From positions 48,924,898 through 48,988,897 of the forward strand of contig OX381705.1 in NCBI GenBank assembly GCA_947462335.1: a DNA stretch of 64,000 nucleotides, in the 5' to 3' direction. A model generated the notes under the pieces. That model saw only the letters and a program-made list of their open reading frames with translations. It was not told the origin of the DNA and made no database searches. A program made the position numbers and the translations under genes. The DNA comes from Harmothoe impar (lineage: Eukaryota > Annelida > Polychaeta > Phyllodocida > Polynoidae). Below are positions 25,591-37,351 of this stretch, piece by piece. Position 1 is the stretch's first letter, and every line of letters starts with the position of its first letter.

Positions 25591-26225
25591 GTAGTTTGTA
25601 GTTTGTAGTTTGATTATTTATTGACCATAAAAAATCACAGACGTGGGGCGCTTTTCATAAATGGCCAGGAGGATACATAAATCGAGCGATTAATGCAGTA
25701 GAGTCTTATACTAAATTACTAATTATGTTTAACGATGTGATCGATGGCAACTGGGCCCATGAAGTCTTTACATGTGCTATATAGCATTTAGGAAGTCCTT
25801 CCTGATTGTCATATTTTGGACCGCGTCGTCCAAGGCAGTCCAGAGGATATCACCGCGGTGTAGCGGGCTCTTGGCGTAGACGGCTTTCTTCAGCCTGGGC
25901 ACTTTCAGTTTCTTCTTCGTGTTCCCACGTAGCACCCTAGTCGGTACCACTACCATTGTTGGTTTGAGGGCTAGTTTGTGCATGTGGCCAAGTAGTTGCT
26001 TCCTACGCGCGGCTTCGAGGTAGGATACCTTGTGGCGGTGGTGTAGGTCATGGACGTGTACATCAGGAGCAAATCTGACCCGCTCGCATGCGCGGAGGCA
26101 ATCGTTCTGCAAGGTCTGCAGTTTGCGGGCTGCCCATACTGGGCCGCTGTCTGCCATGAAGGCGCAGTAGTCCGAGATAGGTCTAATCATATGCTTGTAC
26201 ACCTGCACCGCCGTTGGCAACCCCC
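25591..26225 (-). mobile_element. 5'-truncated LINE with the C-terminal end of its reverse transcriptase ORF
   Basis: The minus strand encodes YKHMIRPISDYC, then WAARKLQTLQNDCLRACERV, the conserved segment after the catalytic reverse-transcriptase core in non-LTR retrotransposons (pattern 'Y...IRP..DYC...W.......LQ...LR'). A basic C-terminal tail follows, ending at the stop near 25777. The element then has a 3' UTR of about 160 bp with TCAATAAATAA and ends in three ACAAACT units (25591-25612), like the short tandem 3' ends of CR1/L2-type LINEs. It is truncated around 26225, next to a poly-G run (about 26253-26267). No catalytic core remains, so it is immobile. Confidence 0.85.
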
Positions 26226-26267
26226 CTGGTGCAACAAGAATTGAAGTGCAGGCGGGGGGGGGGGGGG

Positions 26268-27123
26268 AGAGGAGGTCCATGAAACAGTGTCTGAGAGCGA
26301 TCTCCATGCCTCAGCATCTGGCCAAGGGCAGTCATGACTCACATGCTTAATGCAATGTACTAGCAAGCAAGAATCCATTGGTCTTCATTTCTAAACATAA
26401 AATCGTTATTCCTCTATGAGGGGACGAACGCTACTTCCCATTGGCATTTCCACTGTTGTTCCCCATACATCTTCTCTGTATTTCTTTAGATCTACACCTG
26501 CGTATACCTGCTCTAACGGTGCTTTTTTTTACATTCTTTATCGTACCTGACTCCCAAATTAGAATCGTTCCTGACTCCATCTCTATTATGTTCTCCCCTC
26601 TCCCTACCTGCCACTTTTACATCGTCCCCCCAGTCACCCAGCCACCCCCCCCCCCCCCCACTTGCCTGCCACCCCCTTCAGCCCTTACCTACCTGACTTT
26701 CCACATCAGGTCTGCTCTCTCTAAGTGCGGGTCGTGCACCTGACACTCTAGCTTCCTCCGGGTCAACACAGCTTCGACCGTAAAGCCCATTTCTCAGAAG
26801 CCACCAGCGAGTTAGATCTAAGGAATCTACCCAAAGGTTCCTTCTTGGAATCGACCACTATCAGAACTACTACCTGCTTCAGATACAGGTCTATTACGGC
26901 TATATAGTAGCATGGCGATTATTATATTTTCGGTTAAGTGAGACAAAGGAAAGTCACGCAACTATGTGTTCATGGACTCTCCCTTCCACAGGCCAATTGC
27001 ATAGTGGTTCACAACTTATTCTGTAATATTCTGTGATATCAACAGTTGAAGTCATTCCAGTGTAGTACTGTGGATGCATTCCTCCTTCAGATAGAAATGG
27101 GTAGATTTTAAAACGTTTATAAT
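26268..27123. other. Intronic sequence without recognised genes
   Basis: A poly-C run lies at 26645-26658; nothing else was recognised. Confidence 0.5.
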
Positions 27124-27459
27124 TATTATTAATTATTGCTGGGTACATAAATAATCAGCTTAAATTTTCAAATACTCATAAATTTCTTAATTTCCATAAG
27201 CGGCGTTTCACGAGGTGAGATTTCCTCCTTCCTGGCCCTGCGCACCTGTTTTCAGTTCCACTCGATATGACTATTGCGATCATTCATTCTATATTATTAA
27301 TTATTGCTGGGTACATAAACAATCAGCTAAAATTTTCAAATACTCATAAATTTCTTTATTTCCATAAGCGGCGTTTCACGAGGTGAGATTTCCTCCTTCC
27401 TGGCCCTGCGCACCTGTTTTCAGTTCCACTCGATATGACTATTGCGATCATTCATTCTA
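27124..27459 (+). repeat. 168-bp tandem duplication
   Basis: Two copies (about 27124-27291 and 27292-27459) from attattaattattgctggg to gatcattcattctatatt differ at only a few positions (ataatcagctt versus acaatcagcta), so the event is recent. Confidence 0.92.
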
Positions 27460-27712
27460 TATTTAATAGCAGTATCTATAGATATAGAGGGATTACAGCT
27501 ACACGACTTCCTGTTGTGATAGTCACGCACCTCCAGGGCCTGATTACTCAACGTAGACCTGTAATATGACTCCCACCAGACAATATTAACGTCTTGGGGA
27601 CAAGGTAAATCTTGGTTAAAGGTATACATTAAACATGTAAAGACATGATGTCATTTACTATATGTATATATTAGTGGGCCCCATGTATTTGAGGCACCTT
27701 TTAGAATACACA

Positions 27713-27833
27713 ACCCAGTTAACGAAAAACGTTATACAACGTTTCAGGACGTTTCTCTCCTTATCATGGCCAAAGGTTTTATAACGTTTAAAACGTTATT
27801 TTGATATGAAATAACGTGTTTTTTTTACCCGGG
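27713..27833. mobile_element. AACGTT-rich MITE, copy 1
   Basis: Begins acccagttaacgaaaaacgt, ends tttacccgggt, and contains repeated AACGTT/ACGTTAT palindromes. Same architecture as 62994-63135, whose ends (acccagctaac / gtttactggg) are better inverted repeats. Confidence 0.6.
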
Positions 27834-28589
27834 TACCCTGTAGAAGAGAGATTAAATTGACAGGACGCAGACTACTTTGGGATGAAATAGATACACGTCT
27901 ATTGTACAGTCATCTTTTAATGAGTATGGAACTGCTGGGATCGACGGTCTATGTAAATCGAATGTTGAAATTTCAGATATCTAGTAGCAGTGGAAATATC
28001 AAATATTTAAACATTCATAAGAATACCCTTCACTGCATTAAAACGTGTGTTTTTCTGCTCTTTTTACCCCCTCATAAATATTGTTATTTCTGTCGCCTCC
28101 ATCTGATTGAATGCATAGATACTATTGATCAGGTTTTTACCCTTCATTCCTTTATTCAGTCAGACTGTTGCTGTTGCTATGATTAATGAGAGGATGGACA
28201 AATAGAAAAAGAATGAGAAATATAAAAATCAACTGATAATAGGCCTATGTCCTGGTGAAACCTGCTAGCATTCTACAACATACATTCCGTACTGCAAGGA
28301 TGTACTAACATAGATAATAATGCCCCATGTTCTTATCATGTCCATTTATGTATAATGCCAATTTAAATCAACGTAAATCTTTATCATTTAAAGGAATAGA
28401 ATTATGATTACACAAATTGTTTGGAAGGATATAATTATGTGAATTGGCATTGCCTGAGAAAAGGGACCATTTCTCCATTCTGCCTGTACTACTTACACCA
28501 GAACTGTTTGCTTCTTATAGACTTAAATTCAAACATGCATAACAAGCCAAACGTTTTTTAATTAACACTGGGGGTAATCCCTGTTTTAA
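27834..28589. other. Intronic sequence without recognised genes
   Basis: AT-rich; no exon or element recognised. Confidence 0.5.
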
Positions 28590-30440
28590 TCATCAGGTGT
28601 AATCCCTCAGAAAAAAAGGGAAGTTGGCAAAACATTGACGCTCCGATGACCCCTCCAACTTTTTGAATGCTGGTGTTACCTGAGTAAAAATACAATTCCT
28701 CTCTCTTTACACTACTAACACTTGTCCCACCAGATTGCAATTCAACCGGGCATGCAGGTATCTGATTGGATAATATCAGCCCTCTTTTGATCATCTCATT
28801 CTGGTTTGCCAAGTAATTACCAGCAAGGTTAATCCTTGTGAAAAAGAGCGTAAAGATCAGACATTCCAGCAGTGACACAAGTTATTTCCATAACCTATTT
28901 TCAATTCCTCAGCAATAGATCTTTAATAACTATTGCCACAATAAAATCACATGGATTATGGCGAGGATATTAGCAGTTTCCCTTCCCTGTTATGACTCCC
29001 TCGACATGGTGGGCCACTGAAGCCATACCTCATACATATATAAAAGCATGCCATCATCTCTACAACAGAGGAGCTTCCCAGTGGAAAAAAATAGAATAAT
29101 CTGGAGAAGGGTGACTCCTGGGAGTGGAGGAGCTTAGATTACCTTGATCGGTAAACACCGTATTATATCTTGAAATGACATATACAACGAAGGAAACCCC
29201 TGTGTGATATGATATGGATGGTTATATTCAGATCTACATTTTACTCCTTTGCCTGATACATCAGATGGATCCATCCAGTACACAAGGAGAGTGTATTTCA
29301 GATGTTCTAACATAAGCCAATTCAATTTCCAGGGAGGGAGGAGACACTACATTGATCCAACAGTTGGACCCTGACAGCCCCATATTTACTTACACGGAGA
29401 CGAGACAGACACAAAGCATGAATTGTACTAGAAAGCAACACACTACAATACAATTGGAGAAAGAGAAGTGTGAGGGATTAAGGATAATGAGGACTGCTAT
29501 CTTGACTACTAGGACGAGGAGACAGAACAGCGTCTTTATTTAAAATCCCTGGATCTAGAGATGGTGAGCTATCACTGCTCCTACAAAACGTCGGCCTATA
29601 CCTAATGATATATCCTGTATTGATGAAATCAAAACTTAAACAGTGAAAATAGAGCTTATAAATGCACCAAGGGAGTTACCGCCTTTGGCGATTAAAGTTT
29701 GAATAGGCTAATGGTGGGGTTAGTCAAAAGTGGTGTACTTCAAACCAGAACTGCTCAGACCCCTGCCTTTGCTAGTTTTAGTTTTACTGGCGTCTCTCGA
29801 GACAATTGCATATAGGTGACACCCTTGCAGTGTAACTGTTTATCAAAAATTGCGAAAGCCACCTTCGGAAAAGGTATTTTGTCCACTCAACTAGAGGGTG
29901 TCTGTGAATGAATGTCCTTATAGCAGTGCCTACTTCAAACAGCAAGAGCTGCTCTCAACTACTGTTAAGCAACCGTCCAAAAAAGGGCCACTTCAGACAG
30001 CAGCAGAGTTTGACACCTGATTTATATACCCCCCTCTCCCAGGATCGACAAACATACTTCTCCATATTGCTTGTATTTGGTTATTCTGCTCTACATAACT
30101 CTGAAAGGAATCTGACATGAATAGGAATATAAGGCTATTCACATATGATATGGTTTATATTGTTTTATCATTTCCCTCACCAGCCCCCTCTCCTACACGA
30201 AAGGTAGCTTAGATTACCTGCCTCTACAGGATGATCTATCAGTACCACTTTTGGACAGTAGGTAGTTTCTCCTTCTTTCTTCACTTATGAGCAGCGGTCC
30301 AACAATGAGCTGCTCTTCTGGACTACAAGATGTGTCTCTGATGGGGCGATTTCAGATTTTAAATGGCCTTGTTCTGTCTAAATGTCTATACAAACTGTGC
30401 TTATGTATGTCTTCACGAGAGTCTGAAGGGGGCGGTTAAA
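28590..30440 (+). repeat. Old segmental duplication, unit 1
   Basis: Collinear with 30680-33160 through at least four blocks: catctcattctgg...gtgaaaaa (28790/30787), gagacgagacagacacaaag (29398/31631), agagctgctctcaactactg (29945/32671) and gagcagcggtccaacaatga (30289/33018). The minus strand of the first block stays open in both units (MSLLECLIFTLFF... / MSLLECQLFTHFF...) with many amino-acid changes, so it may be a decayed or fast-evolving exon. Confidence 0.7.
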
Positions 30441-31899
30441 ATAAAGAGGCTCTCCTCTACGCTATTTATCAGCTCCTCCTCAATCTAACAGTATTCAATT
30501 TCACCATGATGAGGTTTAATTAGTTCAGCAACTTCATGGCTAATTTTATCATCACCTACAAGGTACACTAGAAGAAAAAATAGTTGCCCTTCCTCCTCAT
30601 ACATTCCTACCCGTTCCAGCTATACTACCACATATGACAAGAACCTTATTCGAATGTTGCAATTACATTCTACGATCTCTCTAGCTCTCTCTCTCTCAAG
30701 CTATTTCTACTATTTACACATCCTACCAACCTCGCAACACAAGTCCATGCTGACATTTGATCGGTTAATCCTAGCCCCATTTTAATCATCTCATTCTGGT
30801 CTGCCAAGTAATCAGCAGCATGGGTAATCCTTATGAAAAAGTGGGTGAAAAGCTGACATTCCAGGAGTGACACATGTAATTCTCCAATGTTAATTATATT
30901 TCATGCCAGCACCAGTAGGTCTGTCATTATTGCCACTTTAATTAGAATCATGGGAAAGATCTAAACAGTATCTACATCTTTTTATAACTCCCGGAGTCTG
31001 GAGGATCATTGAAATCCACTCCTGCAATATGAATCTACTTACAATCATCAACAAAAATGCCTACCATCTTTATATATTATGATCTTGTCACACGGCTTCT
31101 GTAGCATACATTTATTTTGAGTCATAGTAAATGTATCGACTGCTTGGGTGTAGACCCTGCAATTTATAATTTAGTCGGCGATTGCTTTACGCTAACATTT
31201 CTCAACAGGGGTGACACAATATCAGTTTATAACACCCTTTAATTCTGTACGGGCTAACTGCATAATTATGTATAACTGCAGGTGTACGCTATCCATTTAT
31301 TATCTACTCGCACTATTCACAATTAAACCATTCATAATGAGAATAATTTTGAAACGCTCAGACTAGTTTCAATTGGATCACCTAAAGTATTTAATGTATA
31401 TTCTATTCACGATTTTGGGACAACAGTGAATGTATATGAAGAAAGCAATGTACCTTTACAGGAGACTATGCAAGCATCTGTCAGATTATATCTTGATCTA
31501 CACTCTATCCCTTTGTCGCGTCTTTCAGATGTTGGACTTGAGAAGATTCAGTTCACGGGGAGGGAGGGAGAAGACACGGGGAAGGAGGAGCCAACACACC
31601 CACCCAGACACCCCCGTCTTCATTTACATAGAGACGAGACAGGCACAAAGCATGTACTGGCAATCAACGCACACTGCAACCCGATTGGAGCAATAGAAAC
31701 GTGGGGTATTAAGGACATGGGGGCTGACATGTTGGCTACCACGAGGAGGGGACACAGCAAGATGCATGACTTAGAATTGTGGGTTTAGAGACATGTAGAG
31801 AGTATACCAGTATAATGCACTATAACTGACGGTCTTGAAAGCAAATTGTACACCTATACAGCAGCTTCTAATGGACAATGTACGGTGTGGAATACTAAA

Positions 31900-32048
31900 C
31901 CAAAACTACCCGAGAAAGCATACAGACTCTGTACGGCTTGAGTGTATGCCTATGTGTACGGGTTCAAGTGCGTAGCACGAGAATCCCGTAAACGTAGGCA
32001 TACACAAAAGCTGTACAGAAGTCTGGATGCTTTCGAGTGTGGTTTTGG
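31900..32048. repeat. Foldback abutting the second MITE
   Basis: Left arm ccaaaactacccgagaaagc... and right arm ...gctttcgagtgtggttttgg are inverted copies of about 62 bp (roughly 80% by eye). It ends one base before the MITE TIR at 32050 and resembles the foldback at 4512-4659 (shared AAAAC...GCATACAGA order). Confidence 0.75.
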
Positions 32049-32049
32049 C

Positions 32050-32311
32050 TTTATTATACCTAGCCATACTAATCTAAGGGTTCTGATAATGACCAATAGA
32101 CAGAAATAATCTGGAATAGATGAAAGAAATAACAGAAATAGATGGAAGTGGGACAGAAAAGCATCACGAAATGGTGCTGCTGGCTGCTGTACGCCCACTG
32201 TACCTCCAACCATACACACACACGTGGGCATATGACATTTTTACGCCACACCGTGGGCATACAGACTACAGTGTTTAAGAGATACTAGTATCATATGCTA
32301 GGTATAATAAA
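32050..32311. mobile_element. MITE of the TTATTATACCTAGC family, copy 2
   Basis: Ends are tttattatacctagc and gctaggtataataaa, the same TIR core as 4032-4508. The interior is shorter and differs, apart from gtgggcata motifs. Orientation relative to its foldback is reversed compared with the first locus. Confidence 0.72.
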
Positions 32312-33160
32312 AGAAGTGCAGAGATCCAGGCTGTCTAACAGAAATGTGAGTATGTTTCTGGTTGAATGCTGATAAAAGTTAAATAGGACCAAACCCTTAT
32401 ATCAGTGTATATTCTAACTTGCTATTCATAAACAAAATTCATATTTTTCAGTGTTGTTTTTTGTTGCCTAGTTTGCCTGCTATAAATAGGAAACTTTACA
32501 CACTTTGTACACATGCCTACTGACACCGTTGCAGTGTGCCTGTGAATTAAACATACCGATACACCCCTATGCTAGGTACTCTTTGCATAGAAGTCTATGG
32601 GCCTCTCAGCCAGAGGGTGCTTGTGTATACATGTCCCTGTGGACAGCACCGGGATTGCCTACTTCAAACATTAAGAGCTGCTCTCAACTACTGTTGAGCA
32701 ACTAACCAACAATGAGTGTCTCCCGGAGGGGTGACCAAAGGCAGCCACTCAAAGCATTAGAGTTCGACAGCTGGTCAATATATCTACAACAGGAGTTATG
32801 CTGGTGCTTTGTCCTTCTGTTCTACCTGTCAATGCCACACCTCTGAGAGCAATTGGACTTGTGTGAATATGCTATTCAACTACAACGATTGTACATGTAT
32901 ATATAGCTATATTGTTCCCATAGCTCCTGCAACCACAGAAAGGCATTCCCTCTCTGTGAGGGACGCAGAGGTGCCCCTTCCATACAGTAAGTGCTCCTTC
33001 TGGCTACACACCTGAGCAACTCTGAGCAGATGTCCAGCAATGAGATGCTCTCTCGGACTTCTCTCTATGTCCCTTCTATGGCTGTTCCAGTCTGGAAATA
33101 GCCCCGTTCGGTCTAGATGACTGCACAAACTATGCTCATGTACAGCTTAAGTGGATTCTA

Positions 33161-35845
33161 AAGGAGGCCATATCCCCAATAGATAACATTTTATCTCGCT
33201 GGACAATCCATCTTCTCTTTTTTTAAAGAGAGAATATGTGCAGTTTTTCATGGTGAGGAGAACCAAAACCTTACACTTTCTTTCTTTATCCCCATAGGCG
33301 GAATTTGACACACTGTAATAATGTTATATTACTACTACCGCACCCTAGGGATCCGTATACAAAGGGGCAGATAAATGCACTGCAGTATACACAAAGGAGA
33401 CAACTAGGAATACGTGAGTAACACTTACTGCCTCTGAGGTGACTTTATTAGCAGCTAGGTCTACCCTAAGGGGTAATAAACCCCATATAAGAACTGCAGA
33501 AAACACATTTCTTATCAAATTGCTTCGCGCTGTGTTGCACGGAAAGCTTCATAGTTGAGAAAGGATATCTCTACATAGGTAAATAGAGGGGTTGCCTCAG
33601 GAAACTAATGCGGTTTTGCTAGTTTATTCTGCCTCTTCATGCATTTGATTTACATTTCTATCCAAGAAAACCAGAAGAGGTTGTATGTTATGCTTTGACG
33701 CAAACAATGATAATGTACTGTATACTATTGTTTTTTTTGTTTGTTTTTTTTTTGGGGGGGGGGGTGGATGATGAGGGAATGTGATGATACCAAGGTTTAC
33801 ATTGCTACAGCTCTGATATTTGAAAAATACAAAGTTGCATATTGTTAAAATAAGGTTACATTTTTTTTGTAATTTTATTTCCAAGTTAAACAACCTATCC
33901 AGTCATAGATCGTTAAAGGATGTGGCAGCCACACTATGATCATTAGCAAGTCATGCTAGATCCTGACTTTGACATGTGCCTTACCCGTTACAAATATCGA
34001 TATAATTATACCACCTACACATGAGCGGATGGACCCTTTCAGTATTTCCGTGGCTTTCTCTCTGACAATGATTGCAGGATAGGATTGGGTTCCATGCAAC
34101 GGATTTAACGCAATACAGAGAATAATATAGTCAGATATGCAGAATGAAAATATTAGTAAAGGTTAGCAGACAACTCAATCTCCGTAATGTAATTATTTAA
34201 GTTGTATCTCGTTCTACTTAAATATTATTGCTTCATTTCTACTTTTCTAGACATTCAATAGATTATTGTTCTGATCTAGATGGTCGTGTATTATAGTTAG
34301 GCTAACTACATGAGTTACAAAGTAATATTATCCGGCTTTTTTTGCGACGTTGCATCCTCTATATAGATATATTTGTTGGGTTATACCCTCTTTGCCCATG
34401 AACAGCTCCCACTGGAGGCCGCGGCGAACTGACTGACATTTTCAAGTTAGCAGCCAAAATGGCAAATACATGTTTCACCCAACACCCATATTTTAGCATG
34501 ACAGATCGTTATGGTATGTAGCCTATTCTGCTCCCATTCGTCTTGTTATTTACGTTCGTTGTGTCTACTTAAATAAGTATAAAGACAATAAATATGCCGC
34601 ACATGAGTGCAGTACCAACTATGAAGTGAAGGACTAAAATTATGTATGGTTTTCTGTAAATTTGGTAATTTTCGCCAATGCATGTATAAATATTTATGTT
34701 TATGTTAGGCCGAGGACTTATGAAATTGATCAGCGATTGCACCGTCATGGACAATGACTGTTTCTAGATGCACACATGTTAAATAAATGCACTGGAAATC
34801 TATAATACAATAAATATGATGTATCTTATAATTATCATAATATGCCTTTTTATTTTCATGTCTCTATGTGGAACAAATCTGGGTGAATTGGCTTACCGGA
34901 AAGAACGAGTATGTACAGTTCGTGACTCCAAGTGAAATAGGAACAGCCAATATAAACAGCAAAGGTACCCCAGCCTCTGTATCCCGTATATGACAGGGGC
35001 AGACATTTCATCTGACAGTGCCATTGGAAATGCACAATGCCACTACTGATGTTATTTATTGGTGGGTTTTAGTGGGTTTTCTTTTGGTGATGTGCCTTTT
35101 TGCCAGTGTAACTATAGAAGAGAGCACATACATGCATACGTGATATTACATCACATGTTTAATGCACTTCCAATCTTATTAGGCCAAATTACAACTCGTT
35201 AGAGATGGAGAAATGACCCAGGCATGTCGGCCCACTGTCGGCATGACTAATGCACTGTAACAATAAGATCGTATACTGAGAATACTGTTTCTGTATTTGT
35301 TATTGAAGTACCTACAGTGTATTGTATCATGATGCCACACGCATTGTCCAGGTCGACCTCCTCTTGTCACAACCCCGGGACAGGGGGTGCCACTCCCGTT
35401 ACCCCCGGTATCTAGAGGAGATGTGAGGAACATAGACACACGGCCGTCATAGATATAGTAAATTTCCTCTCACCTATACTCCCTTTTATTAGTTTCTATC
35501 TGCACATGGCTCTGTGGGTGTTGAATGACTGCCTCATATGACAGGCCACTGTCATTGACTGGGCATATAGCAAGCAACAGTGTTACAGCTCTTTTTGCCT
35601 AAAAACTTCTTTGTTTTCTTTTTTTATTTGGGGGACCTATACACGAGGAATATGCTATATTACATCTACAATGATTTTCAACTTTCGTGCGAATCTACTT
35701 CTATTTAGTATTTATAAAACCAGATTGTCGAAAATCCCCCATGTCTATATTCCTAGTGTCCTAGTTTTCACCAAAGTCCCCCAAAGTGAGGATACATTTT
35801 TTCAACATACATCTCCCCCACTATGGTACATTTATAAGCAGGGTA
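33161..35845. other. Intronic sequence without recognised genes
   Basis: Holds a T-run/G-run tract at 33730-33763. No exon or element recognised. Confidence 0.5.
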
Positions 35846-35846
35846 A

Positions 35847-35934
<88 letters not shown>

Positions 35935-35935
35935 T

Positions 35936-36008
<73 letters not shown>

Positions 36009-36073
36009 ACATGTATATAGATATAGATATAGATATATAGAGATAAATAGATATAGATATAGATATATATATA
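35846..36073. repeat. Compound microsatellite (TA)n-(GA)n-(AT)n-(GATATA)n
   Basis: About 50 bp of TA, then about 33 bp of GA, about 64 bp of AT and a GATATA-type tail. Long open frames on both strands here are artefacts of the repeat. Confidence 0.98.
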
Positions 36074-36730
36074 CTGTAAAGTGTAGATAGCTTCTGAGTG
36101 CAGTGTCCATGAGAAGATGGCATTTGGCTCCTCTGACTTGAATTAACAGACACCCGTCCAAGACGGCCGGCCAGACTATCAAATATCCCTAGCAGTGCAT
36201 TTAAAATAAAATTGAGGGAGCCATTCTTCCCCCAGACCAGACATGTTACCTTTCTTAGAAGACACCGGAAGTGGCTCAAAACACGACCGGAAACCACCAA
36301 TGCGCAAGCACCGACTGGTTATGCATGCGCCAGCGATATCAGATCTTTCCTCTGGTCTCATTTCGTTCTTTTCCTTGCCTTTTTTTATTCTTATCTATAG
36401 CTGCGGTCTTTGGTCACGCGAACGGCCAACAAGATACAATGTAAACCTTGGACCATAATTGAACGTGAGAGGATGGAATGCCATGAGACGTTAGCGTGGC
36501 ATCGTGTGGTGTAATCAAACACAGCACGCACAAACTGCAGCGGAATATAAAACCTGTCCAAGGGAATCAATAACCTTAAACAAATTGCTCATAATGATAA
36601 TAAGGAAAGGAAACACAAGGCTTTTCAATCAAATCTGCGGGTTGTAGTTTTGTGTATTTTTTGTTGGTATTGATCAAGACCACACTGTTCATCATATTGG
36701 GTCAACACGCCAGAAGGACGTCATGCATGA
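36074..36730. other. Intronic sequence without recognised genes
   Basis: No exon or element recognised. Two ETS-like CCGGAA motifs near 36267 and 36289 were seen. Confidence 0.45.
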
Positions 36731-37351
36731 TTTAAGGTGGCTAGACCCTATTGTAAACTCGTCAACTGCGCAGGTCATTGCGCATATGCAGATGCAGTTG
36801 TCTTAGAACACACCATGGGGTGCCTTTGGTCACATTTTTGTATATTAGGGCTATATTTTCATGTGTAGTCAAAAATACCCTGCAAGACCTGCCCTGGGCT
36901 AGAACCCAGGATCTCCCACATGTGAGTCTAACTCTTTACCCCTACTCTACTGGGGCTCTGGTAGTTGGCATGCTGAAAGGTATACCTGTACCACATCAAG
37001 ACTGTGTGTTCCATTCATATGTTTTTTATTTCAAACACCAAAAACCTTTAAAATATGCAGGGGACCATATGTTCAAAATATTGTTTCTGGGTGTAAAAGA
37101 TTATAAACTATATCCTGAGAGAACTATAGGGAAAGTTAATTACTTTAAGATGCTATTCCATGCATGTAAGTACTATCACCATATGATCCTATTACAGATT
37201 ACTCCAAACTCAAAGCCAGATATCTCAGAAACTAGCTCGGGACCCCCCTATTTTCTTTACACCATTTGAGACTACTTATAATATGGGCCTCATGACGAAA
37301 ATCCTGACGAAATCTAAATACTTCTAGACTATGGGGACTACCCACCTTAAA
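36731..37351. mobile_element. 621-bp TIR element (TTTAAGGTGG ends)
   Basis: Left end tttaaggtggctagaccc and right end ggggactacccaccttaaa are inverted repeats of about 19 bp with few mismatches. No transposase motif is visible, so it is non-autonomous. A tRNA-like block lies inside on the minus strand (36880-36962). Confidence 0.65.
36880..36962 (-). repeat. tRNA-derived SINE head
   Basis: The minus strand reads ...gtaaagagttagactcacat, gtgggagatc, then ctgggttctagcccagg. The last part is a perfect T-arm (CTGGG / CCAGG, loop TTCTAGC) containing a B-box-like GGGTTCTAGCC. Upstream is an A-box-like stretch. Cloverleaf pairing in the anticodon arm is poor, which fits a degenerate SINE head rather than a working tRNA gene. 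Confidence 0.55.

Larger units (their letters stand above)
30680..33160 (+). repeat. Old segmental duplication, unit 2
   Basis: Second unit of the pair, about 600 bp longer. Most of the extra length is explained by the foldback plus MITE insertion at 31900-32311, which unit 1 lacks. Confidence 0.7.

Noticed and set aside
31426..31788. 120-codon plus-strand frame
   Set aside because: The homologous part of the other duplication unit (29352-29543) does not keep the frame or protein, so selection on it is unlikely.
35786..36300. Long Tyr/Ile frames on both strands
   Set aside because: Produced by the TA/GA microsatellite.
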